Assembly (NCBI RefSeq): GCF_023746555.1
Contig: NZ_CP098755.1
Span: forward strand, 4,534,001 to 4,598,000
DNA length: 64,000 nt
Direction: 5' to 3'
Source: Brevibacillus ruminantium
GTDB taxonomy: Bacteria > Bacillota > Bacilli > Brevibacillales > Brevibacillaceae
In this document: positions 23,768 through 32,456 of the stretch, one piece after another
How the letters are laid out: every line of letters begins with the position of its first letter
How positions within the stretch are numbered: the stretch's first letter is position 1
The notes under the pieces: generated by a model
Seen by the model: the letters and a program-made list of their open reading frames with translations, nothing else
Databases searched by the model: none
Told to the model about the DNA's origin: nothing
Translations under genes and position numbers: made by a program

Positions 23768-24778
23768 CTATTCCTTGTTCGAGACGGTCAGCCTCGTCCA
23801 GCCCTCCGCTTGTTCTACTTTTCGCTCTTTCATTAATTTGCCCAGCGCTCGCTTGAAAGCAGACTTACTCATGCCGAATTTTTCCCGGACGACGTCAGCC
23901 GGTGTATCATCGGTGTAGGGCATTGATCCGCCCCTTCCAGCCAGATAATCCAGCAGTTTGTCGGCATCTTCTCCATACCGTTCTTCCTTGCGTCCCCGCA
24001 TCGATCCGTTGATCCGTCCGTCTTCACGCACAAAGCTCACCCGGCTGCGAAGCGATTGGCCCAAACGGAGCGGCTCTGTCATCTCTTCCCGATGGATAAA
24101 CATGACGTGCTCTTCATCTGTGAACAGAAAAGCCCCGTCTTTGATGACCTTGTACACCGTTCCCTCTACCCATTGATTATGCAAGCTGCTCTCGGCCGGC
24201 ACCGAAATCTTGCTGATCTCTTCCTCTGTCACTGGTTTCGCCAACAGTCGCCCCAGCTTGTCCCGTTTCAACGTGACCAGCAGTCTGTCCCCGGGCTGCG
24301 GCCATTCTTCCTTCAGTTTGGGCAGGTCGTCGATGAACAGCAGCAAATCCTTTTCAATGCCGTTGTCCAGAAATACGCCCATCTGCGGCAGACGGTCCAC
24401 GACCTCCAACCAGCCGTATTCATCTACTCCGACATAGGGCTGATCCATTGTTGCAGCCAGCCGGTTTTCATGATCATGATAGAGAAACACCTCTACCCGA
24501 TCGCCGCTCTTCAAACGGCCTTCCGCTTCCCGGCGATGCAGGAATACCTCGTCCTCTCCTGCCCGCAAAAAATAGCCGGGTTCGATTTCCCTCTCCACCG
24601 TCATGGTCAGCTGCATGCCTGCCTGCAAACCCGAAGGCGGGGTATACGGCTTCTTTTTGTCCCCTGGCTTGATCAGCTTTCCGGTCAAGTCTCGCTGTAC
24701 GCGTTTTTTTGGCTGTTGTCCCCGTTGGCCCGGTCGGCTCCCCTGATTTCTCTGATAACCTGAATGTCTTTGATTCAT
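23768..24778 (-). CDS. cvfB: S1 RNA-binding protein CvfB/YitL
   Basis: A 336-residue cytoplasmic RNA-binding protein. A basic, unstructured N-terminal tail of about 45 residues precedes three S1-like OB domains (GMQLTMTVEREIEPGYFL; GVFLDNGIEKDLLL; GTVYKVIKDGAFLF) and a C-terminal winged helix (MSKSAFKRALGKLMKERKV). CvfB is a virulence and RNA-metabolism regulator in staphylococci; YitL is its Bacillus counterpart. The ATG at 24778 follows GAGGAAAG; an in-frame ATG at 24799 lies upstream of it. The long basic tail is an addition to the usual core. Confidence 0.85.
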   Translation of the reverse strand: MNQRHSGYQRNQGSRPGQRGQQPKKRVQRDLTGKLIKPGDKKKPYTPPSGLQAGMQLTMTVEREIEPGYFLRAGEDEVFLHRREAEGRLKSGDRVEVFLYHDHENRLAATMDQPYVGVDEYGWLEVVDRLPQMGVFLDNGIEKDLLLFIDDLPKLKEEWPQPGDRLLVTLKRDKLGRLLAKPVTEEEISKISVPAESSLHNQWVEGTVYKVIKDGAFLFTDEEHVMFIHREEMTEPLRLGQSLRSRVSFVREDGRINGSMRGRKEERYGEDADKLLDYLAGRGGSMPYTDDTPADVVREKFGMSKSAFKRALGKLMKERKVEQAEGWTRLTVSNKE

Positions 24779-24994
24779 TGCTTCTTTCCTCGCTTCCATG
24801 CATATGCACCCTTACTATCCCATTTTCTTCTGGAGATTGCCACCATTATTTATGAGAAAAACGGATATGCGCTTTGTGAGCGAAAAAAAGGCAAATCTCG
24901 TCCATTTCCACATACATATTGTGTACAAGAGTGTATTCCGTTCGCCTCGTTTTCACACGCGCAAGATCATGGAAAAGATGGGAGCGAAATTGCG

Positions 24995-25777
24995 ATGCTG
25001 GTTTTACTGGAACATATTTTTCTGGGAATTGTGCAAGGCTTGACCGAATTTCTGCCGATCTCCAGTACAGGACATCTGGTTCTGTTTCGCAAACTGTTCG
25101 GGATGCAGGAAGCCGGGTTGTTGTTTGATACGATGCTGCACTTCGGCACCCTGATTGCTGTCGTGATCGTGTTCTGGTCGGAAATCCGCCATGTTTTGCT
25201 CCATCCGACAGGAAAGCTGGCCAGGTTGCTGGTCGTCGGAACGATACCGACAGCCGTCATCGGCCTTGCCTTTGAAGATTATTTTGAGGAAATCTCGCGT
25301 ACGGGCGTGACTATCGGCTGGGAATTCCTGGCTACAGGAGTAATCCTCTGGGCGGTAGAGTCCATGCGCCGTGGCAAACGTAAATTTGAGCAAATCACCT
25401 ATACCGATGCGCTGATCGTGGGGACACTCCAAGGTGCTGCCATCCTGCCGGCCATCTCCCGCTCCGGACTGACGATTGCCGGTTCCCTCATGCGCGGTAT
25501 CGATCGTGCAGATGCTGCCCGGTTCTCGTTTCTTTTGTCCCTGCCCGCCATACTGGGTGCGTCTGCTTTGCAAACGGTCAAGCTGGTTAAAGCGCCACTC
25601 CATTCATCGTATGAGCTCATCCCGCTGCTGGTTGGAACCGGTTTTGCAGCGATTTCCGGCTACGTGGCGATTCGCTGGATGCTGAAAATTATCAGCAATG
25701 GCTCGATGAAAGGGTTTGCCCTGTACGTCTGGGCTCTTGGACTTTTGATTCTGGGCTTGCAGTTTATGGGGCGCTAG
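24995..25777 (+). CDS. uppP: Undecaprenyl-diphosphatase UppP (BacA)
   Basis: A 260-residue membrane phosphatase that recycles C55-PP for cell-wall synthesis and gives bacitracin resistance. The two active-site motifs are present: GLTEFLPISSTGHL near residue 14 and LPAISRSGLTIAGSL near 150. About eight helices match the family. I chose the ATG at 24995 (GGGAG 10 bases upstream); the same frame is open back to 24764 but without a site and over the CvfB promoter. It is monocistronic. Confidence 0.92.
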   Translation: MLVLLEHIFLGIVQGLTEFLPISSTGHLVLFRKLFGMQEAGLLFDTMLHFGTLIAVVIVFWSEIRHVLLHPTGKLARLLVVGTIPTAVIGLAFEDYFEEISRTGVTIGWEFLATGVILWAVESMRRGKRKFEQITYTDALIVGTLQGAAILPAISRSGLTIAGSLMRGIDRADAARFSFLLSLPAILGASALQTVKLVKAPLHSSYELIPLLVGTGFAAISGYVAIRWMLKIISNGSMKGFALYVWALGLLILGLQFMGR

Positions 25778-25812
25778 GAGGGACTGAGTGGGTGTTGAGA
25801 AATTGGACCGTT

Positions 25813-25835
25813 AAAAAAGCTGGCACATCACCAGC
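25813..25835 (-). terminator. Terminator of small membrane-protein gene
   Basis: On the minus strand GCTGG-TGATGTG-CCAGC is followed by TTTTTT. Confidence 0.7.
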
Positions 25836-25861
25836 ATGAATTGCTTGCCCTCACCGCGGTT

Positions 25862-26068
25862 TTACTTGCTCTCTTCCCTGTCTTCATAGCGGCTGGCCAC
25901 CAGCTTGGCTACGAGCAGTACAATTCCGTAAAACGCTGTCGCCAACAGCGAGGTAGCCAGCCAGGAGCGGGTTCCCAATATCAGATACAGCAAGGCATGT
26001 GCTGCAAAAATAACGACCAGCCAAACGAAAACATTTATCCGGTTAATAAAGGAATACAAACTTCGCAA
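25862..26068 (-). CDS. Small two-helix membrane protein, unknown function
   Basis: A 68-residue protein with two hydrophobic helices (INVFVWLVVIFAAHALLYLIL and LATSLLATAFYGIVLLVAKLV) and a charged end ASRYEDREESK. The TTG at 26068 stands 8 bases after GGAGGTG; the ATG at 26092 lies before that site and cannot use it. A terminator 27 bases after the stop marks a single-gene unit. No family was recognised. Confidence 0.6.
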   Translation of the reverse strand: MRSLYSFINRINVFVWLVVIFAAHALLYLILGTRSWLATSLLATAFYGIVLLVAKLVASRYEDREESK

Positions 26069-26125
26069 ACAAACGACACCTCCAACACGCATCTATACTG
26101 TTGTTATTGCCGTTCTGCTGTTGTG

Positions 26126-26488
26126 TTATCCCCGCGACGGTTCGATTCCTTCATTTTTACCCCGCACCTGAAAATCAGCTTTTTGCAAAATCTCAGCGAG
26201 CACCTCCCATGGCGTGTGTGCCACCTGCGCGTACATACTTTGTGTGTGAAGATGATAGGCGTCCGGGAAATCCTCGGCAAGCTGAGAGCGCAGTTTTTTG
26301 CCGCTGTCATCCTCATCCGTAAAAATGTAGATTTCGTCTGCTTCTTCTAATTGTTCAGCGAGATGAGCGGCCTTCTCTGCACTGTACGTTCCGTACGTGC
26401 AAACGAACAAAACTGGCTCTGCCACGATATGTTGCAGCTTTTCCCTGTCTGTTTTCCCCTCTACAATGATCGCCCGGATCTGGTTCAT
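26126..26488 (-). CDS. Toprim-domain protein (YusF/RNase M5-like)
   Basis: A 120-residue protein consisting of one Toprim domain. The catalytic glutamate is in IVEGKTDREKL near residue 10 and the DxD pair in IFTDEDDSGKKLR near residue 57. This is the small stand-alone Toprim type seen in B. subtilis YusF and related to RNase M5 (RnmV). A nuclease or nucleotidyl-transfer role in the cytoplasm is likely but the substrate is unknown. It is divergent from a tiny gene at 26637. Confidence 0.8.
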   Translation of the reverse strand: MNQIRAIIVEGKTDREKLQHIVAEPVLFVCTYGTYSAEKAAHLAEQLEEADEIYIFTDEDDSGKKLRSQLAEDFPDAYHLHTQSMYAQVAHTPWEVLAEILQKADFQVRGKNEGIEPSRG

Positions 26489-26636
26489 ATCTGTTTCCCT
26501 CCGTCATCGTGCCATATCCGTAGTATACCTTACCTGAGCAGGCAAACAGGAGATCGTCGACAAAATCTGGATGTGTAGCAAGTCCGTTCGGATGGAATGG
26601 TAACGATAGCAAAACAAGAAAGGAATGAGAACAGGG

Positions 26637-26795
26637 ATGGCCAATTGGAAGAGTGCGAAAAACCTGAACCAAAAGGGACTTGCTGTAACCGGCCTGACGA
26701 GCAGTACCGTCGCTGACGATACGCATACGGAAGATAATCAGGGCAGCTCCAAAGCGCATCGCGAACAGAGCCAAAAGAATATTCGCCCTATGTAA
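26637..26795 (+). CDS. Small hydrophilic protein, possibly spore-associated
   Basis: A 52-residue, very hydrophilic protein starting MANWKSAKNLNQKGL and ending HREQSQKNIRPM, rich in Ser, Thr, Asn and Gln and with no cysteine. ACAGGG directly precedes and AAAGGA lies 12 bases before the ATG. A perfect 12-bp terminator hairpin begins at the stop, which marks a real transcription unit. Composition resembles minor small acid-soluble spore proteins, but no family match is evident to me. Confidence 0.55.
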   Translation: MANWKSAKNLNQKGLAVTGLTSSTVADDTHTEDNQGSSKAHREQSQKNIRPM

Positions 26796-26829
26796 AAAGA
26801 GAAGCTTGCACTCAGGCTTCTCTTTTTGC
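26794..26829. terminator. Bidirectional terminator
   Basis: AAAAAGAGAAGC pairs with GCTTCTCTTTTT. The stop codon of the convergent MFS gene lies in its loop, so it serves both genes. Confidence 0.92.
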
Positions 26830-28023
26830 TGGCTGCTGTTTTTGCAGCAGCAGCGGCATCAAAATGACAGCACCGATCAGAAACAGGCATCCGCTGATGG
26901 AATAGACCGCCGGGAGGGAAAGTCCGCTTTTCAATCCTCCAGCCATAGACATTCCCAACACCATCATCCCCATAAATACCGGAGTGAGCGCTCCCCCTAC
27001 ACGTCCAATATACGGTCCTTCGGTATTTTGCAAAATCATCGTATTGATCCCAATGTGAATCGATGGGAAAAAGAGACCGTTCAATACCTGCAGGGCGAGA
27101 GTCAAAATGATACTGGTCGACCAGCCGATTCCGATCGTGCCCATCGTACTGGCCAAGAGGCCCATGGCAAGCAAGGTTTGCGGCCTAACCTTTTTGGCGA
27201 TCCCCATAATGATTCCCCCGCCGAGCAGCATAGCTGCGCCATTGGCCATTAAAAGCCACTGCAAGAACTCTTTGTCCCTGCCCAAATTTTCAATGGTGAC
27301 AAACAGCAGCATGGGTTGGATCAAACCGACGGCGAGTCCGGAAGCAGCAAACGTTCCGCCAAGTGTGCGCAGTGTGCGATTGGACGACACATAGCGAAGT
27401 CCCTCCATCAGCTCTCGCTTAAAGTTGGGATTCCCCTGGCTATTGTCTTCCGCTGGATCGCGGGGCAACAAGGAGAGGACTGCAGCCGAACCCAAGAACA
27501 GCAGGCCTGTCGTCACCAAAGAGACCGTCATCCCATACTGCTGATAAACGTAGGTTCCCAGGATCGGGCCGATCACCATAAAGAACGCCATCATTGATTG
27601 AAACATCGCCATGACTCCCTGCAGCTTCTCTTCCTGCACATGCCGCTTGAACATTTTCATCGCAGACGGCTGGGAGAACTGCGAGAGAATCGCGGAAAAG
27701 AGTGTAGCAAACAGCAGGACATGCCACGATCCCCAGAGAACAGCCAGCGAAACGGCAAAGATGGACAATGCCGACAACAAGTCGCAACTGACCATCGTCC
27801 GTTTTGGTTGCCAACGATCCGCAAACGTCCCCCCGATGATCGCAAAAAGGAAAATCGGCGCAAACTCCGCCACTGAGATGAGTGATACATACAGCGGATC
27901 GTTATGAGTCATCTCTGTCACGTAGAGCAAAATGGCAAAATTTCGAATCCAGATGCCAAGCTGCAAAAAAACGCGGGAAAAGATAATCGTTCGCACGTAA
28001 CGATTTTTCATCAAATCGCCCAT
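26812..28023 (-). CDS. MFS transporter
   Basis: A 403-residue, twelve-helix transporter of the MFS_3/MefA-like group, with GGTFADRWQPKRTMVSCDLL in the loop 2-3 region and SQFSQPSAMKMFKRHVQEE. It likely exports a small molecule. AAAGGTG lies 8 bases before the ATG. It runs divergently from a second, related MFS gene (28230-29471), and the space between them carries a long inverted repeat overlapping its promoter, pointing to a repressor. No regulator gene is adjacent. Confidence 0.85.
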   Translation of the reverse strand: MGDLMKNRYVRTIIFSRVFLQLGIWIRNFAILLYVTEMTHNDPLYVSLISVAEFAPIFLFAIIGGTFADRWQPKRTMVSCDLLSALSIFAVSLAVLWGSWHVLLFATLFSAILSQFSQPSAMKMFKRHVQEEKLQGVMAMFQSMMAFFMVIGPILGTYVYQQYGMTVSLVTTGLLFLGSAAVLSLLPRDPAEDNSQGNPNFKRELMEGLRYVSSNRTLRTLGGTFAASGLAVGLIQPMLLFVTIENLGRDKEFLQWLLMANGAAMLLGGGIIMGIAKKVRPQTLLAMGLLASTMGTIGIGWSTSIILTLALQVLNGLFFPSIHIGINTMILQNTEGPYIGRVGGALTPVFMGMMVLGMSMAGGLKSGLSLPAVYSISGCLFLIGAVILMPLLLQKQQPAKREA

Positions 28024-28057
28024 ATCACAAACACCTTTCTGAAAAGTTTATTTAATA

Positions 28058-28082
28058 ATAGACACTTTATAATTTTGTCTAT
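28058..28082. promoter_or_regulatory. Inverted-repeat operator between divergent MFS genes
   Basis: ATAGACA-N11-TGTCTAT is a perfect 7-base inverted repeat. It covers a minus-strand -10-like TATAAA (28066-28071); a TTGACT -35 (28087-28092) lies 15 bases upstream. The geometry fits a TetR/MarR-type repressor site for the MFS gene at 26812-28023. Confidence 0.5.
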
Positions 28083-28229
28083 GATTAGTCAACAAGAAAA
28101 TCATTTCCACCTTTACATCCACACGGGAGCCTGCTATTCTGATCTGGTAAAAAATATTTTTATAAAGTTCTGAACAGAAGCTTTTCTTATAAGCTGGTGA
28201 ACAAATACTTGCAGGACGGAGAGATCTTC

Positions 28230-29471
28230 GTGGAAGCGTCGTCACTTTGGAAGAATCGCTCGTTTCTCTTGCTGTGGTTGGCCCAATTGACTGCCAATAT
28301 CGGTGATCAATGCTACAGCTTCGCTTTGCTGTGGTATCTTTTGCAGGCCACCCAGTCGGGAACGGTGCTCAGCTTGCTAGCCATTCCGGAAATGACGGCA
28401 GGACTGATCTTTTATCTGGTCGGAGGCGTGCTGGCCGACCGCTTCAACCCTCGGTCCTTGATGGTGGGAGCTGATCTTGCACGAATTTTCATCGCAGTTC
28501 TGGTGGGCATTATGGCGGCGATGAGTGTGAAGCAATTCGCTTTTTTCCTCGCTGCCCAGTTTCTGATCGGGGTTTTCTCCAGCCTGTTTCATCCGGCTCG
28601 TACCGTCGCATTGAAAGCGATTGTCCCCGTAGACCAGCTCAGCCGCTCCAATGCGATTCTGGACACCACGTTTCGGACGGTTCGGATCGCCGCTCCCATG
28701 ACAATCGGCGTGGCTGCTGCCTGGCTTCCTCTGTCCAGCCTGTTTTTTATCAATGCCTTTACTTACTTGCTGTCTGCCTGTTTTCTCTATGCCTTGGGAA
28801 GAATTCCGCGCAGTCAGACGCTAGAAGCTGGTAGGCTAACTGCCGGGCAGTATTTCCGAGACATTGGCTCCGGCATCCAGGAACTGCGCAGTAAACGCCT
28901 GCTTTTTATTATTTTGCTTTTCAGCAACTCGGGCTTTCTCGTCTGGCAGGTGTGCTGGAATGTCGGATTTCCCTTTTTGGCAAACGGGATGGGGCAGGGC
29001 GATGGCAGCGTGTTAGCCGTCCTGATCGGCTCGTACGGGGTGGGGAACCTGTTTGGCAGTTTGTACATGGCGCGGCTTCATTATCAAAGACATCTGCTGA
29101 TCGTCCTGTTCGGATGGCTCGTGCAGGCCATTGGCTTTCTCTTGTTAACGATGGGCCCCTCCTTTCACTGGCTTGCCTTCCTGGCGGCGGGAATTGCCGG
29201 CATAGGCGGACCTCTGATCGGGATTCCAGCGGTTACTGCAATCCAGACCAAAGCTGTGGATTCTCACACCGGCAAGGTTTACGCACTGCATATGCTGATG
29301 TTTACGGTATTCTCCATGATCTCCAGCAGCATGGGTGCTCTGTGGCTGGGAAAATGGCGGGTAGAGCAGCTATTTTTAGTCAGCGGACTTTTTCTCACCA
29401 TTATGTGCGCCATCGGATTTGCCATCGAACGAAAAGCGAAGCAACAACAGCACCAGACCCACTCTGCATAA
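28230..29471 (+). CDS. MFS transporter (MefA-like)
   Basis: A 413-residue MFS_3-type exporter with twelve helices. Characteristic segments are LAQLTANIGDQCYSFALLWY, GGVLADRFNPRSLMVGADLA and SSLFHPARTVALKAIVPVDQ. GTG at 28230 follows GGAGAG by 6 bases; the open frame extends 11 codons upstream without a site. It resembles the transporters at 13.1 kb and 26.8 kb, so this 17-kb stretch holds three MFS_3-type pumps. Its substrate is unknown. A hairpin terminator overlaps its last codons. Confidence 0.85.
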   Translation: MEASSLWKNRSFLLLWLAQLTANIGDQCYSFALLWYLLQATQSGTVLSLLAIPEMTAGLIFYLVGGVLADRFNPRSLMVGADLARIFIAVLVGIMAAMSVKQFAFFLAAQFLIGVFSSLFHPARTVALKAIVPVDQLSRSNAILDTTFRTVRIAAPMTIGVAAAWLPLSSLFFINAFTYLLSACFLYALGRIPRSQTLEAGRLTAGQYFRDIGSGIQELRSKRLLFIILLFSNSGFLVWQVCWNVGFPFLANGMGQGDGSVLAVLIGSYGVGNLFGSLYMARLHYQRHLLIVLFGWLVQAIGFLLLTMGPSFHWLAFLAAGIAGIGGPLIGIPAVTAIQTKAVDSHTGKVYALHMLMFTVFSMISSSMGALWLGKWRVEQLFLVSGLFLTIMCAIGFAIERKAKQQQHQTHSA

Positions 29472-29493
29472 GCGGAGCGGCTGGTGCTTTTTG
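29449..29493 (+). terminator. Terminator overlapping MFS gene end
   Basis: AGCACCAG and CTGGTGCT pair and run into TTTTTGC. The 5' arm lies in the coding region. The next 150 bases (29494-29643) hold nothing I recognise. Confidence 0.7.
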
Positions 29494-29643
29494 CTTCTGC
29501 TATGACATCCCGATATCCCGGCGACATCATGCTTACGATGATGCAGTTGCAACCGCAGCTCTCTGGAGCATCTATTTGTCCCAAGCGATAGCAGACGGCT
29601 ATTCCAATCTGCGTCAAGTCTACCAAGCACTCCGTTATCAAAG

Positions 29644-29670
29644 AAGGGGCCCCGTTCACGGGACCCCTTT
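29644..29670 (-). terminator. Terminator of YbaK-MOSC operon
   Basis: AAGGGG-C-CCCG and CGGG-A-CCCCTT pair around TTCA; on the minus strand the stem is followed by CTTTG. Confidence 0.75.
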
Positions 29671-29684
29671 CGAAAACAATCAGA

Positions 29685-30164
29685 TTATTCAGCTGTTTGC
29701 ATGTCCACCACTTGGGCGCCCGTCATTGCGACGAGTGCCTGAAACGTAACCGGCAGCAGTGATTCAGCGATACCGGCAGCGGTATAGACGACCGGGAAGC
29801 GTTCCAGAGAGGAATCGACGAACACCGGCACTTCCTGACGTAAAGCAAATGGACAGACCGCCCCTACCTGAAACCCGGTTACCTCGATGACCTCTTCCGG
29901 GGAGGCCATTTTTGGCTGTCCTCCTTCCAAGCACTGCTTGACCCGTTTGGCGTGTATCCGCACATCACCTGCTGCAACAAACAAACCGTATCGGCCGCTT
30001 GAACGAAACAGGATGGATTTGGCGATCTGGCCGATATCGACCCCAAGCGCCTGGGCTGCTTCTTCGGAGGTTTGCAGCTTCTCTTCAAAAAGCATTGCTT
30101 TTATAGTTGGATCATACTGGTTTACATAGTGTTGAACACGCTCCAGCGGACTCATACTCGCCAT
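29685..30164 (-). CDS. YbaK/EbsC-family protein
   Basis: A 159-residue YbaK/EbsC domain protein, the second in this window. Motifs: TSEEAAQALGVDIGQIAKSI, RIHAKRVKQCLEGG (with the active-site lysine region) and FQVGAVCPFALRQEVPVFVD. Members deacylate mischarged tRNA; the exact substrate is open. I chose the ATG at 30164, 6 bases after AAAGG; it begins 2 bases after the MOSC gene stop, giving a tight two-gene operon. Confidence 0.85.
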   Translation of the reverse strand: MASMSPLERVQHYVNQYDPTIKAMLFEEKLQTSEEAAQALGVDIGQIAKSILFRSSGRYGLFVAAGDVRIHAKRVKQCLEGGQPKMASPEEVIEVTGFQVGAVCPFALRQEVPVFVDSSLERFPVVYTAAGIAESLLPVTFQALVAMTGAQVVDMQTAE

Positions 30165-30166
30165 CC

Positions 30167-30895
30167 TCATCCTTTCGTTTCCAGCAGGAATACCCCGTCT
30201 CCTTCCGAGACCTGCCCTTGTCGTACTACGGATGCATACACTCCGAAATGGTTGTCATGCCTTTTCACACAGGTCTTCAAAACAGCAGGGTGCAGCTCCA
30301 GGGTATCGGGGTCAATATTGACATAATTGCAGCGCTCGCAATGCTTATTTACCTGTAGGACAATATCATTCACCTGCAATTGTTTGCCCAGCCATTCGTC
30401 CTCGGCAAAAGGCACATCTTCATCCAGCACAATGACCAGATTGCCGCGAAATCTTCGCGGGTCAATGCTCTCCCAACCGATCAATCGGGCAAGCTCTCGC
30501 AGAGAAGCGTCTGTCACCAGCAGGATATGATCCTCCCAGTTTTTCCCGCCTTCCTGAGGTGTGCTGCGCAGAGGGGTGATTTGACGATTGGCAGTGCGGG
30601 CAACCGACGCGAAAAGTGCGTCTCCCCACTCGTATTCATCTCCATCTGGTGCCGTGATTCTCACTTCAGGATAGGCCTCTTCGCCTGAATCCCCCAACAG
30701 CTTGGCCGAGTACCCGAGAAGCGCTGGCAGGATATCAGCACTCAGGTACTTTCCGTTGCGCGACTCATCCAGAAAAGCATGGCTCCTGTCTCCATACAGT
30801 CCAAAGGCATCCACTTTGCTCGTTTGCAGCTGCTCCCCTCGCATCGCCTTGACCGGATGACGATAAATGCTGCCGATCTTTCCGATTCTTCTCAT
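30167..30895 (-). CDS. MOSC-domain protein (YcbX/mARC-like)
   Basis: A 242-residue protein with an N-terminal MOSC beta-barrel (IGSIYRHPVKAMRGEQL, VDAFGLYGDRSHAF) and a C-terminal MOSC domain. The conserved cysteine lies in HCERCNYVNIDPDT near residue 190, which binds molybdenum cofactor in mARC/YcbX proteins that reduce N-hydroxylated compounds. No ferredoxin domain is fused, so a separate electron donor would be required. It precedes the YbaK-type gene in an operon. Confidence 0.85.
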   Translation of the reverse strand: MRRIGKIGSIYRHPVKAMRGEQLQTSKVDAFGLYGDRSHAFLDESRNGKYLSADILPALLGYSAKLLGDSGEEAYPEVRITAPDGDEYEWGDALFASVARTANRQITPLRSTPQEGGKNWEDHILLVTDASLRELARLIGWESIDPRRFRGNLVIVLDEDVPFAEDEWLGKQLQVNDIVLQVNKHCERCNYVNIDPDTLELHPAVLKTCVKRHDNHFGVYASVVRQGQVSEGDGVFLLETKG

Positions 30896-30930
30896 TTCTC
30901 ACTCCCCCACTCTCTTCTGACCGTATTTGG

Positions 30931-31731
30931 TTATCCTGTGATAAACGACTTGCGGACGCGACTCCAGAAGGTCAGCTTTTTATAACGGGCAAATTTCACT
31001 TTCTGACTCCCGACGCGGCAGGAAATCGATCGAACATTTTTCCAGACCGCCTGCTCCCGGTCCAGTCCAATCATGATTTCCGGGTTCATGACGATGAGCT
31101 CCACCTCATGGTGACAGGGGAGGACCAGCGAGCTGTTCACGGTCCGGTACGCCTGATTGTTGATCGACGCGATCTCGGAAAGCTGTATGGCCTCAATCGA
31201 CGGATGCACCAGTGCTCCATTGACGGCCTTGTTGTAAGCCGTACTGCCCGAAGGTGACGAGACGATCAGACCGTCTCCGCGAAAAGTCTCAAACTCATCC
31301 CCGTTTATGTAGACGCAGGCGACCAGCGTGGAGAGCGAAGCGTTGCGAATCACTAATTCATTTAATGCCCATTTGTCAAAGGTTTGTCCGTCCCGGGTAT
31401 GGATCTGACACTGCACGGTCGGATATTCCGCCAGATACGGCTCTGGCTGCTCCCTTAGCACTTGAACAAAAGAATCGAGCTCGTCTGGATGCCAATCCGC
31501 ATAAAATCCCAAATGACCCGTGTGAATGCCGACATACGCCGGGGCAAAGCCGTATTGATGGACGGCTTCCAGGAGCGTTCCATCCCCTCCGATGGACAGT
31601 ACCATGTCCGGCTGTTCTTCTGGCCGTTCCACGAAACGATATGGGCTTCCCGGCTGCAGGAGCTTTTCCCGAAGCTGCCCGCAAACCTCCCTCGTGTAGT
31701 CGTCATTACGCAGTACGGTAGCTATTTTCAT
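30931..31731 (-). CDS. nadK: NAD kinase
   Basis: A 266-residue cytoplasmic NAD kinase (ATP + NAD to NADP). The catalytic GGDGT motif is in LSIGGDGTLLEAVHQYG near residue 50; the NE motif is in WALNELVIRNAS and the glycine-rich SSPSGSTAYNKAVNG is near residue 155. It is closest in style to the second Bacillota NAD kinase (YtdI/NadK2), shorter than PpnK. ATG at 31731 follows GGTGGAG. A terminator between it and the Nudix gene upstream separates the two. Confidence 0.92.
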   Translation of the reverse strand: MKIATVLRNDDYTREVCGQLREKLLQPGSPYRFVERPEEQPDMVLSIGGDGTLLEAVHQYGFAPAYVGIHTGHLGFYADWHPDELDSFVQVLREQPEPYLAEYPTVQCQIHTRDGQTFDKWALNELVIRNASLSTLVACVYINGDEFETFRGDGLIVSSPSGSTAYNKAVNGALVHPSIEAIQLSEIASINNQAYRTVNSSLVLPCHHEVELIVMNPEIMIGLDREQAVWKNVRSISCRVGSQKVKFARYKKLTFWSRVRKSFITG

Positions 31732-31761
31732 GGTGACTCCACCCTCGCTTTTCCTTAGGAC

Positions 31762-31790
31762 AAAAAGCCTCTTTTTCGCGAGGCTTTTTG
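31762..31790 (-). terminator. Terminator after the Nudix gene
   Basis: CAAAAAGCCTC and GAGGCTTTTTG pair around TTTTTCGC; it lies 60 bases past the Nudix stop and before nadK. Confidence 0.82.
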
Positions 31791-31849
31791 AGATGAACTG
31801 CATTCACTATACCATAGCTACTCACAGGATGCATGGTTCTCCGTGAGAC

Positions 31850-32299
31850 TTACCAGCGATCTGTGAGATATTGCTTTTGAGAAAATTCCTGTATTCTTCG
31901 AAGGGTCGCCGGTGTGATATCCTCGGGCAATTCATTCCAGGAAAAAAAGCGCATTTCAGCCACTTCCGAATCAGGTTCTGGTCGCTGATGCAGCAGATAG
32001 TGCTCCACATGAAAAAGGGCGATGTAATCCCGTTTCCCTTCTCGTTCACTGTAGTAGAGATGGCACAATGACAGGCCCATCGTCTCTACCCGACACTCCT
32101 CCCACAGCTCTCGCCTGGCGGCATCCTCGAACGATTCTCCCTTCTCTACTCCTCCCCCTGGAAGGTACCATCCCTTCACATAGGTGTGACGAACCAACAG
32201 AACGCCTTTTTCACGGTCTGTCACAATGATGCGGACCCCCAGTGTCAGAGGCTTCCTGAGACGCCAGTACCAGGTGAGCAGGGTATGATACCACGACAT
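31850..32299 (-). CDS. Nudix hydrolase
   Basis: A 149-residue Nudix protein. The box runs GGGVEKGESFEDAARRELWE followed by ECRVE, matching GX5EX7REUXEEXGU with the final glycine replaced by R/V-type residues. It hydrolyses a nucleoside diphosphate linked to another group; the substrate is not evident. ATG at 32299 lies 9 bases after GGGAGTG, and a longer frame upstream lacks a site. It is monocistronic. Confidence 0.83.
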   Translation of the reverse strand: MSWYHTLLTWYWRLRKPLTLGVRIIVTDREKGVLLVRHTYVKGWYLPGGGVEKGESFEDAARRELWEECRVETMGLSLCHLYYSEREGKRDYIALFHVEHYLLHQRPEPDSEVAEMRFFSWNELPEDITPATLRRIQEFSQKQYLTDRW

Positions 32300-32408
32300 G
32301 GTTTTCCACACTCCCTGTTTACAAGTCATGCTTTCCCATCTACTGCCATTTTACCTTACCTTCTCTCATCTTGCTATGCGGACAAGAGCAGTGATCATCG
32401 CATTCCAT

Positions 32409-32440
32409 AGAAAAACGGGCCACTAAGTTCTGCGGCCCGT
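32409..32440 (-). terminator. Terminator of the YugN-type gene
   Basis: On the minus strand ACGGGCC pairs with GGCCCGT and is followed by TTTTTC. Confidence 0.85.
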
Positions 32441-32456
32441 TGGTCTGCTCCGGTTG

